Translations under genes and position numbers: made by a program
The notes under the pieces: model-generated
What the model saw: only the letters and a program-made list of their open reading frames with translations
Told to the model about the DNA's origin: nothing
Databases searched by the model: none
Shown: positions 10,189-23,344 of the stretch, piece by piece
How positions within the stretch are numbered: the first letter of the stretch is position 1
How the letters are laid out: every line of letters begins with the position of its first letter
Assembly: GCA_014529385.2 (NCBI GenBank)
Contig: CM043951.1
Location: 111,993,469-112,057,468 of the forward strand
Source of the DNA: Adiantum capillus-veneris
Taxonomy: Eukaryota; Streptophyta; Polypodiopsida; Polypodiales; Pteridaceae
Length of the DNA stretch: 64,000 nt
Reading direction: 5' to 3'

Positions 10189-13080
10189 TCCACCCCCTTT
10201 GAACCTGCACAGCCTCCGGCCTGTGCCAACTGCACTTCAATCTGCATCTGCTTTAGGTACCTTAAGCTCTTTGTCATCATCAGACTCACATTATGAAAAA
10301 CAAAATAAGGCTTATACCATATCATCAATTTTCAAGCTTAATCATTAGGTAGCTGCCCATCAAAAATCTCTGAACCATATCTGTCGTATCTTCAAAGCAT
10401 TCAATTATGGATAACCTGTTTAGTGAACCCCGCCAGACTCAAGTGCTCCAGTTAATGATGCACACAGATTGACCCCTAAGCTCTCTTTAAGGAACCCTGT
10501 CAAGCTCAAGGATGCTTTACTCTGTCTTCACATGGAATGGCCGTCAAGTCCTTTACCTCAAGTTCTGGTAGAAGAACCAACTCAGAAGATGTGAAGATAC
10601 TTCATCAATTGTCCAAAGAAGTCAGTTGGAATCCAGCCATGTAATCTTATTGAATGCATAACCAAAACTATTCTAACTTAGCATGATCTAGAAAACAAAA
10701 CCTTGTACCATACAACCTGCTACGTCAGATAGCTGGTACTCTTCAAATCTACAACTGGCACTTTAGTAGCCCCCGTGATCAAATGGCAAACCAATCAATT
10801 GCCCCACTGTGAGCATTCCTTTAAAAAATTTGCACCATCCTCCAGGATCATAGGGAAAATACAAGAATGTCCTATCATTACAGCATAAACATACATTAAC
10901 CCACAAATCTTCATGCAAACCTTCTAGATCATATGGCATGTAAAGTAACTGACAGCAATCATAGCTAGCATGATAAACTCCTGGGTCATAAGGCATATAT
11001 GTCAATTGCCCCGGATCATGCATATATGTTTCACCTCCTGGATCAAAAGCTAGCTCAAAATCCCCTAGATCATAGGGTAACATCAGATTCCATATAGCAT
11101 CAGGTAGCACCAGATACTGCCATATCCCTTGTGCAACTGGCTCATGCAATTGTCGTTCATCAATCATAGGTAAAAGCATTGGAAGTGCAACTCACTCTCA
11201 CTAGTACTGGAATCCCAATCATGCATACCTGAATACATCAAGTCTCCGGTAAAATCCTCTTCATTAGGCTCAAAGGATGCATCTGAAAACAATTCTCTAT
11301 CTTGTAGAGGCTTAAAATCAGTAGTGCATCATCTAACAACTGCATCAGATCATCATCGACTGCATCTGAACAAACTTTCTCATGCATGAATATAGATTGA
11401 TCGGTATCCTTAGCATCTATGTTTGAGAACCCTTCTAAAGCTTCGTCCAGTAAGCACATAAGGTCTAGGTCCACCGCTAGAGAAGGTTCCTCCATCTTGC
11501 AAATCTTAGGCTGCTGTAAACTAAGCTTTCCACATGTGACATGCATACTAAATGCTTCTGCTGTAAATTTCTCTTTAAGTCTTTCACCCTCATCCAGATA
11601 TCTTTGCACTTCTATAGCACAAAGTTCCGCATGCACATTAAAAATTTTATCTACTTTCCTATCTGTATCATCGGCACAATGAAACCAATCATATTCAACA
11701 AGAGATTGCACTTCATTATGCACCCCCTCTGAATCAATATCATCAAGTTCATGATCATTCTGCCATAGTGTAAGTCCCGTGTCACAAATTCTCGATAGAG
11801 AAGAAGTTTGCTCCCTCTCTAAATCACCACCATCAAATTCAGGATAAGTCTGCCAGATCGGTAGCTCTAGGTCCTAGAAGCGTGTCAAAGGAGTCTGCAC
11901 CCCCTCTAATTCATCATCATCACATTCAGGTTCAGTTGTCCAATTTCATAGCGGTGCTTCACAAAAACTTGTCAATGAAGGAGTCTGCACCCCCTCTGAA
12001 TCAAGCACATATTCTTGCTTAGCCAAGTCCTCAAAATCTGGTACATCCAAATTGGGTAAATCTGGTATACCAAAAACCATGGTCTTGCTGCTCACAAACA
12101 ATAGCAGTCCTGCTTTGACCTATAACATCTGTATCATTAATTAACTCTTTGGAAAAACCTGTACCACTATCTTCAATCACCTCTATGGTAGCATCTGCAC
12201 TAGAAAATTTTTTCGCTAACTCTGGTTCAATAGCAAAAGTATCAACTGTAACTGAATCTTCCCGCATGTCTACCTCAGTATGACTGCACTCGTTTACCTG
12301 CACATCTTCCTGAGCTTTAGCCACTTCATTGTCTTGATCCCATGATTTCTTTTCTTCCTGTACTACAGGTACATGTTCTTTGAAAAATTCACCCTGCGTA
12401 GTTTGAGGCTGTAGAGACTCACCCTCAAGGACTTCTACTTCGTACAAGGCATCTACAAACCCCAACTTCTCATACACAGCTTTGACTATGTCTTCATCAT
12501 TAGCCTGTAAGAAGGTAGCATCCTACAAAATAAACTCATCAATCACAACTTCTAACTTTGATCGTACTTGTCCTCGGATATCTGCGTAGTCCGGTAGACT
12601 TGAACTCTTTTCTTGATAGATTTCATACTCCTCATAACGTGCTTGCACAATACATTCTTTCAAATACTCCCAGTCATCGCTGCAAGCTTTGGTAACTTCT
12701 TGAATCTGCTCCTTCACATCTAAACTCACTAACTGCTCAAAAGATTTGATCATCAACTCTTCTGGTATCCCTCTTACCTTGGTCTCCAGCTCATAGCACT
12801 CTAGGTAGCCCTCTGGATTGTATCCATCAAAGAGCCGTCTCTCGTCTTATACTGCATCTAAAGCTGCATCCAAAGATTCATCCATCTGATTTTTCTTCTT
12901 CATGGTCTCTATTTCAAGCAGAGATCCTTGACCCAATTGAAGCATCTTTGAAAAATCTGGAACTGTTGACTTATCACCAAAACCGTTCGCACTTAATTCT
13001 ACAATCATTTTTATCATCAACTCTAAATTCTCCATCTTTACCTCCCACCCCGGCTCCTTTCGCGTGGGGTTCACCAAAGA
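10189..13080 (-). other. LARD-1 interior: short frames without known domains
   Basis: Minus-strand frames at 10763-11179, 11238-11723, 12031-12477, 12523-12756 and 12847-13035 are the longest open stretches. The first has a recurring peptide word (MPYDPG, LPYDLG, YDPGG) caused by a repeated GGATCATAGGG-like DNA word. The others are acidic and rich in E, D and S, and none shows Cys-His knuckles or polymerase motifs. They may be remains of one long non-gag reading frame carried by the family, or chance frames. I assign no function. Confidence 0.4.
13061..13076 (-). other. Candidate primer binding site of LARD-1
   Basis: On the minus strand this reads TGGTGAACCCCACGCG, 4 bp inside the 5' LTR edge at 13081. 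The TGG start and position fit a retroelement primer site, but I cannot match it to a named tRNA by eye. Confidence 0.45.
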
Positions 13081-14769
13081 TGTCGGGGGATATGTGTTTG
13101 CTACGTGAGCCGGGCAGGCGCCGAGCCTCTGGCTGTGGGAGGTGTGAAAGAGAGAGAAAAAGAACAATTGATGCAACTGACTCTGGCAAACGCCGCAATC
13201 GTCAATTAATTGATTAATATGTCCAAGTACAACTTAATCTTTAGCCAAGGCGGGCTGTTAGCAGCGCCGTAACTTGGATCATCTGCTTACGAGGAGTTTA
13301 AGCTCCCGCTTTACAAAATTAACCGGGCCGTTAACGACACCGGGCCTCAACAAGATAATTAATCAAACTTCAAGCTGATGACGGTGATAGAGATTGCATA
13401 CTGTCGCTTTATCTACCTCATGTACCTAATTTTGCTCAGCACCTCAATCTTTATGCTTCAATTATTGCCAAATACTCTGCAAACTATCTCTATGTATCAT
13501 TCTCTGATCTCCTCTGTCGTCCTTTTTATGATTAATTGAGAGAAAGATTGAGAGAGATCTACTTGGATTGGAGATTGAGAGAGATCTTCTTGGATTGGAT
13601 ATTGAGAGAGAGGGTGAGCTTGCCTTGCTTACCCTCCTCCCTCGCCTTGATTAATTGGATTTGAGTTCAAGAGAGAGGGAGAGCTCGCCTTGAATTGAAG
13701 ACTGAGAGAGAGCTCGCTCGCCTCTCGCCAAACTCTCGCCCTTCTCTAAGAGAGAGAACTATCCCTTGCTTGTGTGCCGAGGACGATCCGAAGCACCTTC
13801 GGATTGGATCTCGAGAGAGGCTTGCCCTTCCTTAGCTTGGAGATTCGAGATCAAGTGAGAGAGAGAGCTCGATTCTTACCTCCTTCCTCCCTTCGTTATG
13901 CCTCCCATGATTCATTGCTTGAGCCGGAGATCGAGAGAGCGCTCCTTATGCCTCCTTGCCTCGTTCGTTGATGCCCTCCTTCTTCTTCTCTTGCTCATTT
14001 GCTTGCCTTTGCTTCTCTTTAGCTCGAGAACGAAAGAGTGAGGGCTCCTTGTCTAGCTCGAGAGACAGAGAGCGAGCACGAGAGAGAGCTTCCCTGTTTC
14101 TTCCCAAGCTTCCTTCTCTTCGTTTTCTTTTCCACACACTTCTCATGCAAAAAATAATCTGTTATATATAACTCCCTACATCCCTTAGCAACGACGGCGT
14201 CGTCGTTGCTAGGGAGGCATAAAAATGCTCTCCTGTTGACGTGGCAGCCTGGTCGTTGAACTACACCAATCCCGGCGGCTTATGGCTCCAATGGGGGTGC
14301 CTTGATCTCCTGAGAAAAACCCGTCACTACCGCGAGCTCGTGTGAGCACTCCAACGGGCTACACGTCTCCTTCTCCCCCTCTGCACTGCCTGCGGCCTCC
14401 TCTCACGCCATCGCTTTCCTTGTTTTTTTTTTTTTCAATTTGCTTACATACCCTTTGCCCTTAATTAAACCATTGGGCGGGCGGCCTCAACCTCTATATC
14501 TTTGGGCAAATTAAAGATTAATCTCCTCCACATTCTTAAACTGTGGTTCAAATTCTAGTATATTGAGAAGTGCTTAAGCCCTGGGCAACTCCTTGCCACT
14601 ACCATTAATCCTAGATCAGTGATCTTTTGGCATGCATTCAGATTCATGCTTTGCAGTTCCCTCTTCCCTAAACATCGGAGATCGTCATCTTCCAATCCTT
14701 GGGAAACCCTTTGGGTTAATGGCCCTTGGTGGTCATATTAATCAAATCTCCTACTAATGGGCACAACAT

Positions 14770-15090
14770 TGTAAAGAAAGAGAATGCAAGAGAGCTACAC
14801 AAGACAAGCACAAATCACACAGAGATGGACACCTTCTTCTTCTTTTTCTAGGAAAGAGAGTACAAAATGACTAAGTGCTAAAACTGAAAAGTAGCACATA
14901 TGTACATGCAGTCAGTAAGTGTGAACTCGCTAGAAGCATACTAGGTTGGCACTATATGTGTGGTCCAGCTGTAGAATCACTGGCAGAGATCCTCCGTGTC
15001 AGTCACCTAACGCGCCAGTGAGTAAATGTCGTAAGCGGCCAAGACCCGTAGTGGATGCCAGCTCAAGATATAGAGCTCGACATCTCAACA
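14770..15090 (-). repeat. 3' LTR of Copia-2
   Basis: 321 bp, plus reading TGTAAAGAAAGAG...GACATCTCAACA. It is bounded by AACAT on the left and by the polypurine tract on the right. Confidence 0.93.
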
Positions 15091-18000
15091 CTCCCCCTCG
15101 AGCTCTGCATGTCGCAGAGTCCAAGCATAGTCCGGAAACGTGAACTTCTTAGCTCCGAGGGCCTTGGTAAAGATATCCGCTATCTGCTCCTCTGTGCTGA
15201 CGTAGACCAAGTCGATGTCGCCCTCCAACACTCGCTCTCGAACGTAGTGGTAATGGACCTCTATGTGCTTGGTCGTGGTATGGAACACTTGGTTCCTAGC
15301 GAGCTGCATGCTATTGAGGTTGTCACAATGGATGACAATCTGCTGGTCCACCTGCACTCCCAAGTCCTCAAGTAATGTGCGTAGCCAAGCTACCTCGCAC
15401 GCCGCAACTGTTGCACTTCTGTACGCGGCCTCTGTGCTTGATAAAGCAACCGTAGGCTGCTTTTTGCTGCTCCAAGTAACAACAACACTCCCAAAAGAGA
15501 ACATGAAGCCACTCGTAGATCTCCTATCAACAATGCTACCTGCCCAATCTGCATCTGTATACCCATACAATGCTAATGGCACATTTTTTGCATAGAACAA
15601 TGCGTAGTCAAGAGTCCCTTGCACATACCGAAGTGTGCGTCGTACTCCATCCAAATGTGGCTTCCTCGGAAGCTGCATGAATTGACTCTCGCAGCCTACT
15701 ATGTAGCTCAAGTCTGGCCTCGTGATAGTCAAGTAGATTAGACTACCCACAATCTTCCTGTACATCTTGACATCCTCAACAACATCACCCTTCTCTGCAC
15801 TCAGCTTTGCATTCACATCCAATGGAATAGAAATTGGCTTACAATCACCCATACCATACTTTGACAACATGTCCAAATCATACTCTCTCTGTGACAGCCA
15901 TACACCCTCTGGATTCCTGATCACCTCAATGCCAAGAAAGTAGCACAACTCGCACAAATCTTTCATTTCAAACTCCTGTTTGAGAAGACCCTTTACATGG
16001 TCAATTTCCATAGCATTGTCACCCACAATAATAAGGTCATCTACATATATGGTAATGACCATAATCCCCACATCACTCTCATGTACATAGAGTGAATGAT
16101 TAGCATGAGCTCTCCTAAACCCAATACTGACAAGATACTTGGCAATCCTGTCATACCATGCTCTAGAGCCCTGCTTCAAACCATACAAATCTTTGAGAAG
16201 TCTGCATACGTAATCTGTGTAACCTGGATCGACATAACAAGGTGGCTGATCCATATACACTTCCTCTTGCAACTCACCATTCAAGAAGGCATTCTTTACA
16301 TCCATTTCATGCATAATCCATCCTCTAGATGCAGCCACTGCTATGACAACTCTCACAGTCGTCATCTTTGCCACTGGAGCAAAGGTCTCCTCATAGTCTA
16401 TGCCATACATCTGTGCGTAACCCTTTGCGACTAGCCTTTCCTTGTGACGCTCAATGTTACCATCAGCCTTATGCTTGGTCTTATACACCCATTTATAGCC
16501 AATAGCTTTCTTGCCACTTGGCAATGGCACCAACTCCCATGTGTCGTTTGCTTCCAATGCAGCCATCTCTTCATTCATTGCATCATCCCAATGCACATTT
16601 CCAACCGCATCCTCAAAACATGTGGGCTCTACATCCTGTATCACCTTAGCCATGTAGGCTTGGTGATGCACTAGATACCCATCATAAGTCAATTTCTGAA
16701 CTGGATTTCTGACTCTGTTAGATCTGCTCGGTCCTGGGTCACTCCTTTGTCCTCTAGCATCTTCTTGTACTTTCCTTACACCAGGTGTCCTGACAGCCAG
16801 AATTCCAAATTTCTCATCAAAACTTTGTTCAAAACCATCTAAATCCATGTCTACATGTGAAAACCCTGATGATGCATCAGCCATAAAGGGAGGCTCATCA
16901 ACCTTTTCCTTTCCTTTTCGTGATACATTCACTGTACCTGTTGGTGTAGTAACCTGCGTACGTAGTCTACCATTCCATGGCTTCTCAAGAGAGCCACAAG
17001 AAGAGGACTCTTGTGGTCCACTCAAAACCTGTGACTGTGGCCTCACATTTTGTACAACCACATCATCTTTTACATCAGCCCCAATAGTGCCATGTGCATT
17101 ACTGTACCAGCTGCTCATCTCATCAAAGACTACATCTCTGCTCACTCGTAATTCTCGTGTAGTAGGATTGTAGCACCTGTACCCCTTTTGTTCAAGGGAA
17201 TATCCCACAAGAATACATTTCTCTGCTTTAGGATCCAATTTCCTACGCAACTTATCTGGTACATGCACGTAAGCTATGCATCCAAACACTTTCAAGTGTG
17301 CCAAATCAAGCTTTGTATCTGTAAACTTTTCCTCAGGCGTTACATCATGCACTGTAGCTGTAGGTGTCCTGTTCATAATGTACACAGCTGTATTTATAGC
17401 TTCAGCCCAGAAATGATGAGGCATGTTCTTCTCATTCATCAATGCACGTGAAACCTCTGCAATGTGCCTGTTTTTCCTTTCTGTGACCCCATTCTGCTGT
17501 GGAGTATATCTGCATGTAAACTGCCTGCGTATACCATGCATTCGAAGAAAATCTAAAAAATCATTGGAGAAGTACTCTCCCCCTCCATCTGACCTCAATG
17601 TCTTGATTTTCATATCTGTCTCCTTCTCAATCATGACTTTGAAGTCCTGAAAGTGACCAAACAGTTCACTTTTGTTACGCATGAAGTAGACCCATACTTT
17701 CCTTGTATGGTCATCAATGAAAGAGACATAATACCTGCAACCATGTATACTTGCAGTATTGCTTGAACCCCAAACATCTGTGTGCACCACCTCAAGTGGC
17801 TTTTTACATACATTGCACTCATGTGGAAATGAGCCCTTTGACTGTTTTCCAAACTGGCATGCTGCACACACTTTATGCATACCATCCACCTTGAATTTGG
17901 GAAAACCTTTTACAATATGTTTTGATTGCATGCTGCGCAATCTTTGCTCATTGACATGGCGAATGCGTTTGTGCCAAATGTCAACATCAGCCACAACACC

Positions 18001-19510
18001 TGTGCCCTGTGCAAATAATGCAGCTTTTACCTCAGGCATGTCTACATTCAGCATAAACATTCTGCATACACATTTGCCCTCTGTGATCAGCTTACAGCCA
18101 TTCTGGAAATCTTCTACATAACAGCCATTCAGATTGAAGAGAACCTGCAAACCCTTCTCAACCATTTGTCCAACAGAAACAAGATTCTTTGTAATGTTTG
18201 GGAAATGAAGTACATCTGCTACGTACTTTGATTTCCCACTCTTCATATTTAGAGGTATGTCCCCTACATGAGCAATGGGGTGAGCTGTGTCATCTCCTGT
18301 CTGCACATAGCCTGACACATCTGGTTTGCGCATATCTCTAAACCACTCTCCATGTGATTAGAGGCACCTGAATCCACATACCAAACATCATCTTGGGTGG
18401 AATTCTCTGCAGTCATTGTATTCATTACATGCTGCATAACAAACATGTGCTCGTTTTTGTTGTCATCTGCATCTCTGCTAGTAGATGCATAACATCATCT
18501 TGGGTGGAATTCTCTGCAGTCATTGTATTCATTACATGCTGCATAACAAACATGTGCTCGTTTTTGTTGTCATCTGCATCTCTGCTAGTAGATGCATGGT
18601 TGCCCTGTTCTCTCTTTCCACTTGATTTTCCCTTTGGACAGTCACATGACATGTGACCTCTTTCACCACAAGTCCAACATTCTCTGCTATCTGCAGTATG
18701 TTGCTGCCTGCTTGATCCTGCACCATGACCTCTTTGACTCCCCCTGCCTTGAGACTGGTTTCCCATGCCACCTGTATTGTTTTGATTTGATTGACCTTCT
18801 TGAAATTGGCCCCTGCAACCCCTTGGGCCTCGACCACGACCTCTACCTCTACCTCTGTTGGAGTTAGAATAGAAGGCATGTTCATAATTATTTCTTCCAT
18901 GAGAAGAAGATGTGTCAAGGTTCTTCTCCTCAAGAATAAGCATAGAAATCAAATCATGGAACACAGGGATGTCGTCTCTTGTATTCATGGAAGACCTAAA
19001 ATGTACATACTCATCTCCTAGACCATCCAAGCATGCACGGACAATGTCATCGTCTTCCACTGAGACTTTAATAGATCCAAGAGCCTCAATGATACTCTTG
19101 ATCTTCAAGGCATAATCATTGACTGAGATGTTGTTACTCTTAACCTGATTTAGCTCCGACTTTAGTTGAATCTTCGTGGCCTTGGTGTTCACCTCGAACA
19201 CTCTGCCTAAGTTTTTCCATGCAATGGCAGGGGTTTCAGCATCCTATAGATAGCCCATCATGCCATCTGTGATACTCATAGAAAGCCAATACATCACTTT
19301 GCTCTGGCCCTGTTGCCAATCCCTCAAACCTTTCCTTTGTTCTGCTGTAGCATTTGCCTTGGGAATCTCTGGTTCCTTTTCATTGTCTCCTTCTACATAG
19401 TCCCAATAACCTTTTCCTTTTAGGAAATTTGTTATTCTAAACTTCCATGCAAGGTAGTTATTTTTCTCAAGCTTCTTAGTAACAATTTGACTGAAACCGT
19501 CAGACATCTT
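15091..19510 (-). other. gag-pol region of Copia-2
   Basis: This is the coding remains between the LTRs: gag with UBN2-type fold and CCHC knuckle, aspartic protease, integrase, reverse transcriptase with YVDD, and RNase H, in the order typical of Ty1/copia (integrase before reverse transcriptase). Residue motifs for each domain are present, so family assignment is secure. It is a fossil and does not encode a whole polyprotein. Confidence 0.9.
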
Positions 19511-19807
19511 GAAGCACTAAGACAAAATAGCTGCAATCTGCAAAAACCTGCAAATCTGCTGAACCTACTATCGTGGTACATGTAACGCTTTCTACACTCA
19601 ACGAATGTCCACAATCAAGCGTACATACAACCACTGTACTTGTACAGTAAATCTCTATGTACTGCACTTTGGAGACCTGTTCAGAAACCTGTCCGAAAAA
19701 CCCCTAAAATGTTTTTGCTGCGCGGGGCGCCTTCGGCATCTGGTCGTGGATTGCGAATGAAGGGATTGTGATGCTCTTGCTCTCTTAGCCTCTCTTGCCT
19801 GCACCAG

Positions 19808-19819
19808 GCTCTGATACCA
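19808..19819 (-). other. tRNA-Met primer binding site of Copia-2
   Basis: The plus strand shows GCTCTGATACCA (TGGTATCAGAGC on the element strand), directly beside the 5' LTR that starts at 19820. Confidence 0.92.
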
Positions 19820-20141
19820 TGTAAAGAAAGAGGATGCAAGAGAGCTACACGAGACAAACACAAAAGCACATAGAGATGGAAAGCTTCTTCTTATTTTTCT
19901 AGAAAAGAGAGTACAAAATGACTAAGTGCTAAAACTGAAAAGTAGCACATATGTACATACAGTCAGCAAGTGTGAACTCGCTAGAAGCATACTAGGGTGG
20001 CACTATAAGTGTAGTCGAGCTGTAGAATCATTGGCAGAGATCCTTCGTGTCAGTCACCTAACGCGCCAGTGAGTAAATGTCGTAAGCGGCCAAGACCCGT
20101 AGTGGATGCTAGATCAAGATGTAGAGCTCGACATCTCAACA
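19820..20141 (-). repeat. 5' LTR of Copia-2
   Basis: 322 bp, matching the other LTR end to end with about 21 differences. AACAT follows on its right as the target duplication. Confidence 0.93.
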
Positions 20142-20882
20142 AACATTAGGCATACACATTGGGCAAAGAAATTCCAAGCACAACATCTTTCCCCCACAGT
20201 CCTTGACTAACAATACCTTCGTGAATTTTAGTCCAGCTAGCCGGGCATTGCCAATCACGACTATTCCCACACAAGCACTACATGAAATGACATCTTGAAC
20301 ATGAGACTCCTCAACCTATTACTGTTCTTGCATTCCAAAACCCTGGTTGCAGGTCAAAATTTCCGAATGGCACTCTGATCGAGCGGACCGGACTGGTACA
20401 GAACCGGCCCTCGGTGAATCTTTATCGGCCAATATCTTGGCGACCGCGACTCCAATCACTGATCTGAAAAGACCGACGTGCTCCTTAGAGTGAGCACTTC
20501 AGGCCCATACATTCATTTCAATTCTATCATCTTAGTTGCAGTTGCCCAATCCGGTACGGATCTGCAATTGACTTGAACTTTAAACTGCCATAACTTCTTC
20601 ACCGTAGCTCTTATCGACGAGCCGTAAAGACAGGCCGGTATAGCACTTCAAGCACTAGTTTCTAGATCATAATCTCTCATCTGTGGTCGCTACAAGAATA
20701 ATAATTTTTGGCATCATTAAGGCATTTTTTGGCCCTTTTAAGCCGCATCTGACATACATTAATCATTAAGCTTGGCATGTTAACAAGCCCTCATCACTGC
20801 TCAATAATCGTGTAGTCTTCAAAGAAGCTTAGCTTGCATTTCTTTGGTCTTTTTCTCATCATGGCAGAAGAGCTGCACAACA

Positions 20883-22025
20883 ACAAGCTGTAGGCACAAG
20901 GCATTGTTAGGAAGATGGACATCACAATGGGAGAAAAGGTTATGAGATTTTCCCTTCTCAACTTAGACATCATGCAAAAGTGGCTCGAGAGGTACAAAGG
21001 GGAAAAGCAACAACCTTTGACAAATCGCCTTCAATTCAAGCGCAACAGTGCAACTAGAAACCTTTCTTTTCCAGACCATCTTCAAAAATTGCTTGACTTT
21101 CCAACTGGGTGGTGGTTAGATGCGACACTCTCAGAGGCAAAGAGGAGTGGAGTGTTGATTACTGAAGAGGAAGAGGAGATGTCGAGGGGTTGCAATTGGA
21201 ATGTACATTTCACAACTTCCTTTTCGAGTTGTACATGAAAATTAGTTTGCTTTAATAACTTTTAGTCTGTTTCAATTTTGTGGCTGCAGTATCACAAGTA
21301 GGGAGCTCTGTGGTTGCATGGGAATCACTTCAGACTGCAACAGATCGACAAACAAAGGGTCACTTTTGACAGTGGTGTTAGGGCAAGCTTTGTCCAAAAA
21401 AGTAGGAGTAGTTCTAGGGATGAGAATATAGAGACTCGCCAGCTTGAATACTTTGGCTACATCCAAGACATCTTGAAGATTAGCTTTAGAAAGTTTGATA
21501 TGTTTATCTTTGATGTCAAGTGGTTCAAAGTTATTACCAGTGGCCCTAATGCAATTGTGCACAAAGACAAGAGTGGATTGATCTCAAGTGAACTCTAGGC
21601 GGGTGTGGACAGATGTGCGGGATACATTCGTACTTTCGCAGCATTGTGAACAAGTTGTCTTCATACATGATCCACTATGGACAGAAGCTGATGAGAATGA
21701 TCTGTCTAAACCCTGATGGCTCTATGTCATTCAAGTTACTCTAGGTAGCAAGCAAGTGTTTGAAGGATTGGATGTTGAGCTCGAAGAGGTGATTCATGAA
21801 CAAAGCACGGGACCGACTCCAACCTTAAGTTTAGATTTTGAGGTGGATATCAGCATTGAGCAATTACCTCAACTTAGAGATGAGATGTCAAATAATGAAG
21901 CTGATGCAGAGAGCGACGAAGAAGTAGAGTTCGACGATGAACATGCAGAAGTACATATTGAGATAGACATCTCTGGTGCGTCAGATCTCATAGAGGATGA
22001 GAGATTAACTAATGACTTTTGCTAG
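20883..22025 (+). pseudogene. TNP2 transposase, 3' part with DUF4216 (C3)
   Basis: This continues the TNP2 gene interrupted at 7784. The first exon part holds KVMRFSLLNLDIMQKWLERY and WWLDATLSEAKRSGV and ends EEMSRGCNWN. An 87-bp intron (21203-21289, GTACATTT...GGCTGCAG) follows at the position matching the C2 intron at 31047-31118. Next comes a DUF4216 segment (about 21430-21560: LEYFGYIQDILKISF, FDVKWFKVI) and the typical tail FVLSQHCEQVVFIHDPLW. The gene ends as a strongly acidic C-terminus stopping at 22023-22025 (ERLTNDFC). At least one frame shift and one stop separate these parts. The DUF4216 region is known as the C-terminal part of CACTA TNP2 proteins; its function is not defined. 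Confidence 0.75.
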
Positions 22026-22208
22026 GAAACCTTTTGCATGGATTTTTTTATTAGTCTACAATACATTTTAGATTTTGGTCATTTATGTAGCAGTTTCATT
22101 GATTTGTTTCATTTGTGTAGCAGTTTCGTTGATTTGTTGTTTGTATTAATTAGGCATTTCTTACGTAAACTAACGTATTTTGTGTGTTTTGTTTCTGTAT
22201 GATTAGCC

Positions 22209-23313
22209 ATGGCTGATGACAATGAGCCCTACTCTCCTAGTTTTAGTATTCCAGTCACTCCGACCGGCATGTCACCCGAGAAAATGGGCTCTTTATTGTC
22301 TCAGTTCACACCTGAGCAGATCGCCATGGCACAACACCTTTGGGGTGCAGGTGCAGGCACCTCTAGACCTACTACGGCTGACCCTACGCCCGAAACTAGT
22401 GTGGTCCCTACACCGAGTGGCCCCACACCTCAGTCTAGCGTGCCCCCTATGCCTAGGACTCGTGTACCCTCTACACCGACGGGTGGTTCATCCTCGACAC
22501 GTCGCCATCGTTCTGGAGGTGGTGGCTGCTGTGGAAGCGGTTCTATCGATGCATCTACACCACCGAGAGCACCCACCACTCTCTCCAGTAGATAGTTTAC
22601 CAATGGGCACACCACGTACACCTTGTGGATCACACGAGCATGATCCTAGCAAGGTGTACTGGAGCAGGGATGGGGCTGTTGTGGCAGATAGGGTGGGAAA
22701 GGAAATGCAATAGAGGATTCGACAACTCTATACGATTCAATTTGGTCATACTATGATGGAGATTTGGGAAAATCTTGATCTTGAGAGAAATAATTACATT
22801 GTCGATACCATTCATAGAGAGTACAGGCCGACAGAGGGGTACAACAAGGTCTCGAATGCCAAGATTTTGAGTGTGGCGAGGTCCACAATGTCACACCGTC
22901 GATCAGAGGCCAGAGACAGATTCAACGACGGCGATCCAAGCCGGCATGGTTGGACGTAGAGGAGTGGATTGGGATTGCAGGAGAGACACAGGAAAATCCC
23001 AATAGATTTCAGTAGCAAAGAGATGCAACCAGAGCACGTTTGGAGTCTGCTGGAGTGTCACATCTTGGGAGTGGAGGCTACGATATGCTTCGACATGAGT
23101 TTGTAAGTATTATACATATGCTTTAAATTATTGATAGTATATATGTTATTTGAAAATTTATCTATTGGTTAAACCATAATTTTGCAGGAAGTTGCCATGA
23201 AGCGCCTTCCGACACGCCAAGAGGAGAAGTATGGGTACAAGCATGGACTTGTGGCCCTTTTGACCCAGCTAAAGGAGGAGGGAGAGGACGTCGATTGGAA
23301 GGCATTACCATGA
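22209..23313 (+). pseudogene. Second CACTA gene (Ptta/En/Spm-like), broken (C3)
   Basis: ATG 22209 opens a Pro/Thr/Ser-rich segment (MADDNEPYSPSFSIP; SVVPTPSGPTPQSS) ending in a basic and glycine-cysteine patch (STRRHRSGGGGCCGSG, ASTPPRAP). Downstream in other frames follow SKVYWSRDGAVVADRVGKEM, YTIQFGHTMMEIWENLDLER and SRHGWT, then an 85-bp intron (23103-23187) and a last exon AMKRLPTRQEEKYGYKHGLV ending in TGA at 23311-23313. C2 carries a homologous gene at 32755-33680 with the same glycine-cysteine patch. Position after TNP2 and the HGW/EW module fit the second gene of CACTA elements (TNPA-like, thought to bind subterminal repeats). It has several frame breaks. Confidence 0.65.
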
Positions 23314-23344
23314 GGGCTTCTCACTCAGTGACCTCTTGCATATG

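Larger units (their letters stand above)
14770..20141 (-). mobile_element. Ty1/copia element, full length but broken (Copia-2)
   Basis: This is a fossil copia element on the minus strand, complete in structure: LTRs 14770-15090 and 19820-20141, target duplication AACAT (14765-14769 and 20142-20146), initiator tRNA-Met primer site (19808-19819) and polypurine tract GAGGGGGAG (15091-15099 on the plus side). Parts in order on the minus strand are: gag from about 19507 (NNYLAWKFRITNFL), one zinc knuckle CWTCGERGHMSCDC near 18680, retropepsin WYVDSGASNHM near 18380, integrase about 17900-17200 (HTDVWG, SDGGGEY, TPQQNG), reverse transcriptase about 16560-15900 (FLNGELQEEVYMDQPP, YVDDLIIVGDN), and RNase H to about 15100 (DADWAGS). 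The pol frame is long and largely open; the element as a whole carries about two or three breaks. LTRs differ at about 21 of 322 sites. Confidence 0.95.
7785..20882 (-). mobile_element. Coding-poor LTR retrotransposon, LARD type (LARD-1)
   Basis: This is a fossil LTR element with long LTRs of about 2.4 kb (7785-10188 and 13081-20882, the latter enlarged by Copia-2) and a 2.9 kb interior (10189-13080). LTR edges read TGTCGGGGG at the left and end CACGACA/CACAACA. Orientation is minus: on that strand a purine tract AAAGGGGGTGGA (10189-10200) abuts the 3' LTR, and a TGGTGAACCCC motif lies 4 bp from the 5' LTR. The interior has no retropepsin, integrase or reverse transcriptase, only short minus-strand frames of unknown type, so it fits a non-autonomous large retrotransposon derivative. 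It sits inside the TNP2 gene of C3. No exact target duplication is seen (ACGA versus ACAA at the two sides). About 36 differences over the first 480 bp of the LTRs point to an older insertion. Confidence 0.85.
13081..20882 (-). repeat. 5' LTR of LARD-1, split by Copia-2
   Basis: LTR sequence runs 13081-14769 and resumes at 20147-20882, the break being exactly the Copia-2 insertion with its AACAT duplication. Removing Copia-2 gives a continuous match to the other LTR through GGGCACAACATTAGG. Confidence 0.85.

Noticed and set aside
15055-17650. Several plus-strand frames opposite the Copia-2 pol gene
   Set aside because: They are antisense shadows of the minus-strand integrase and reverse-transcriptase frame.
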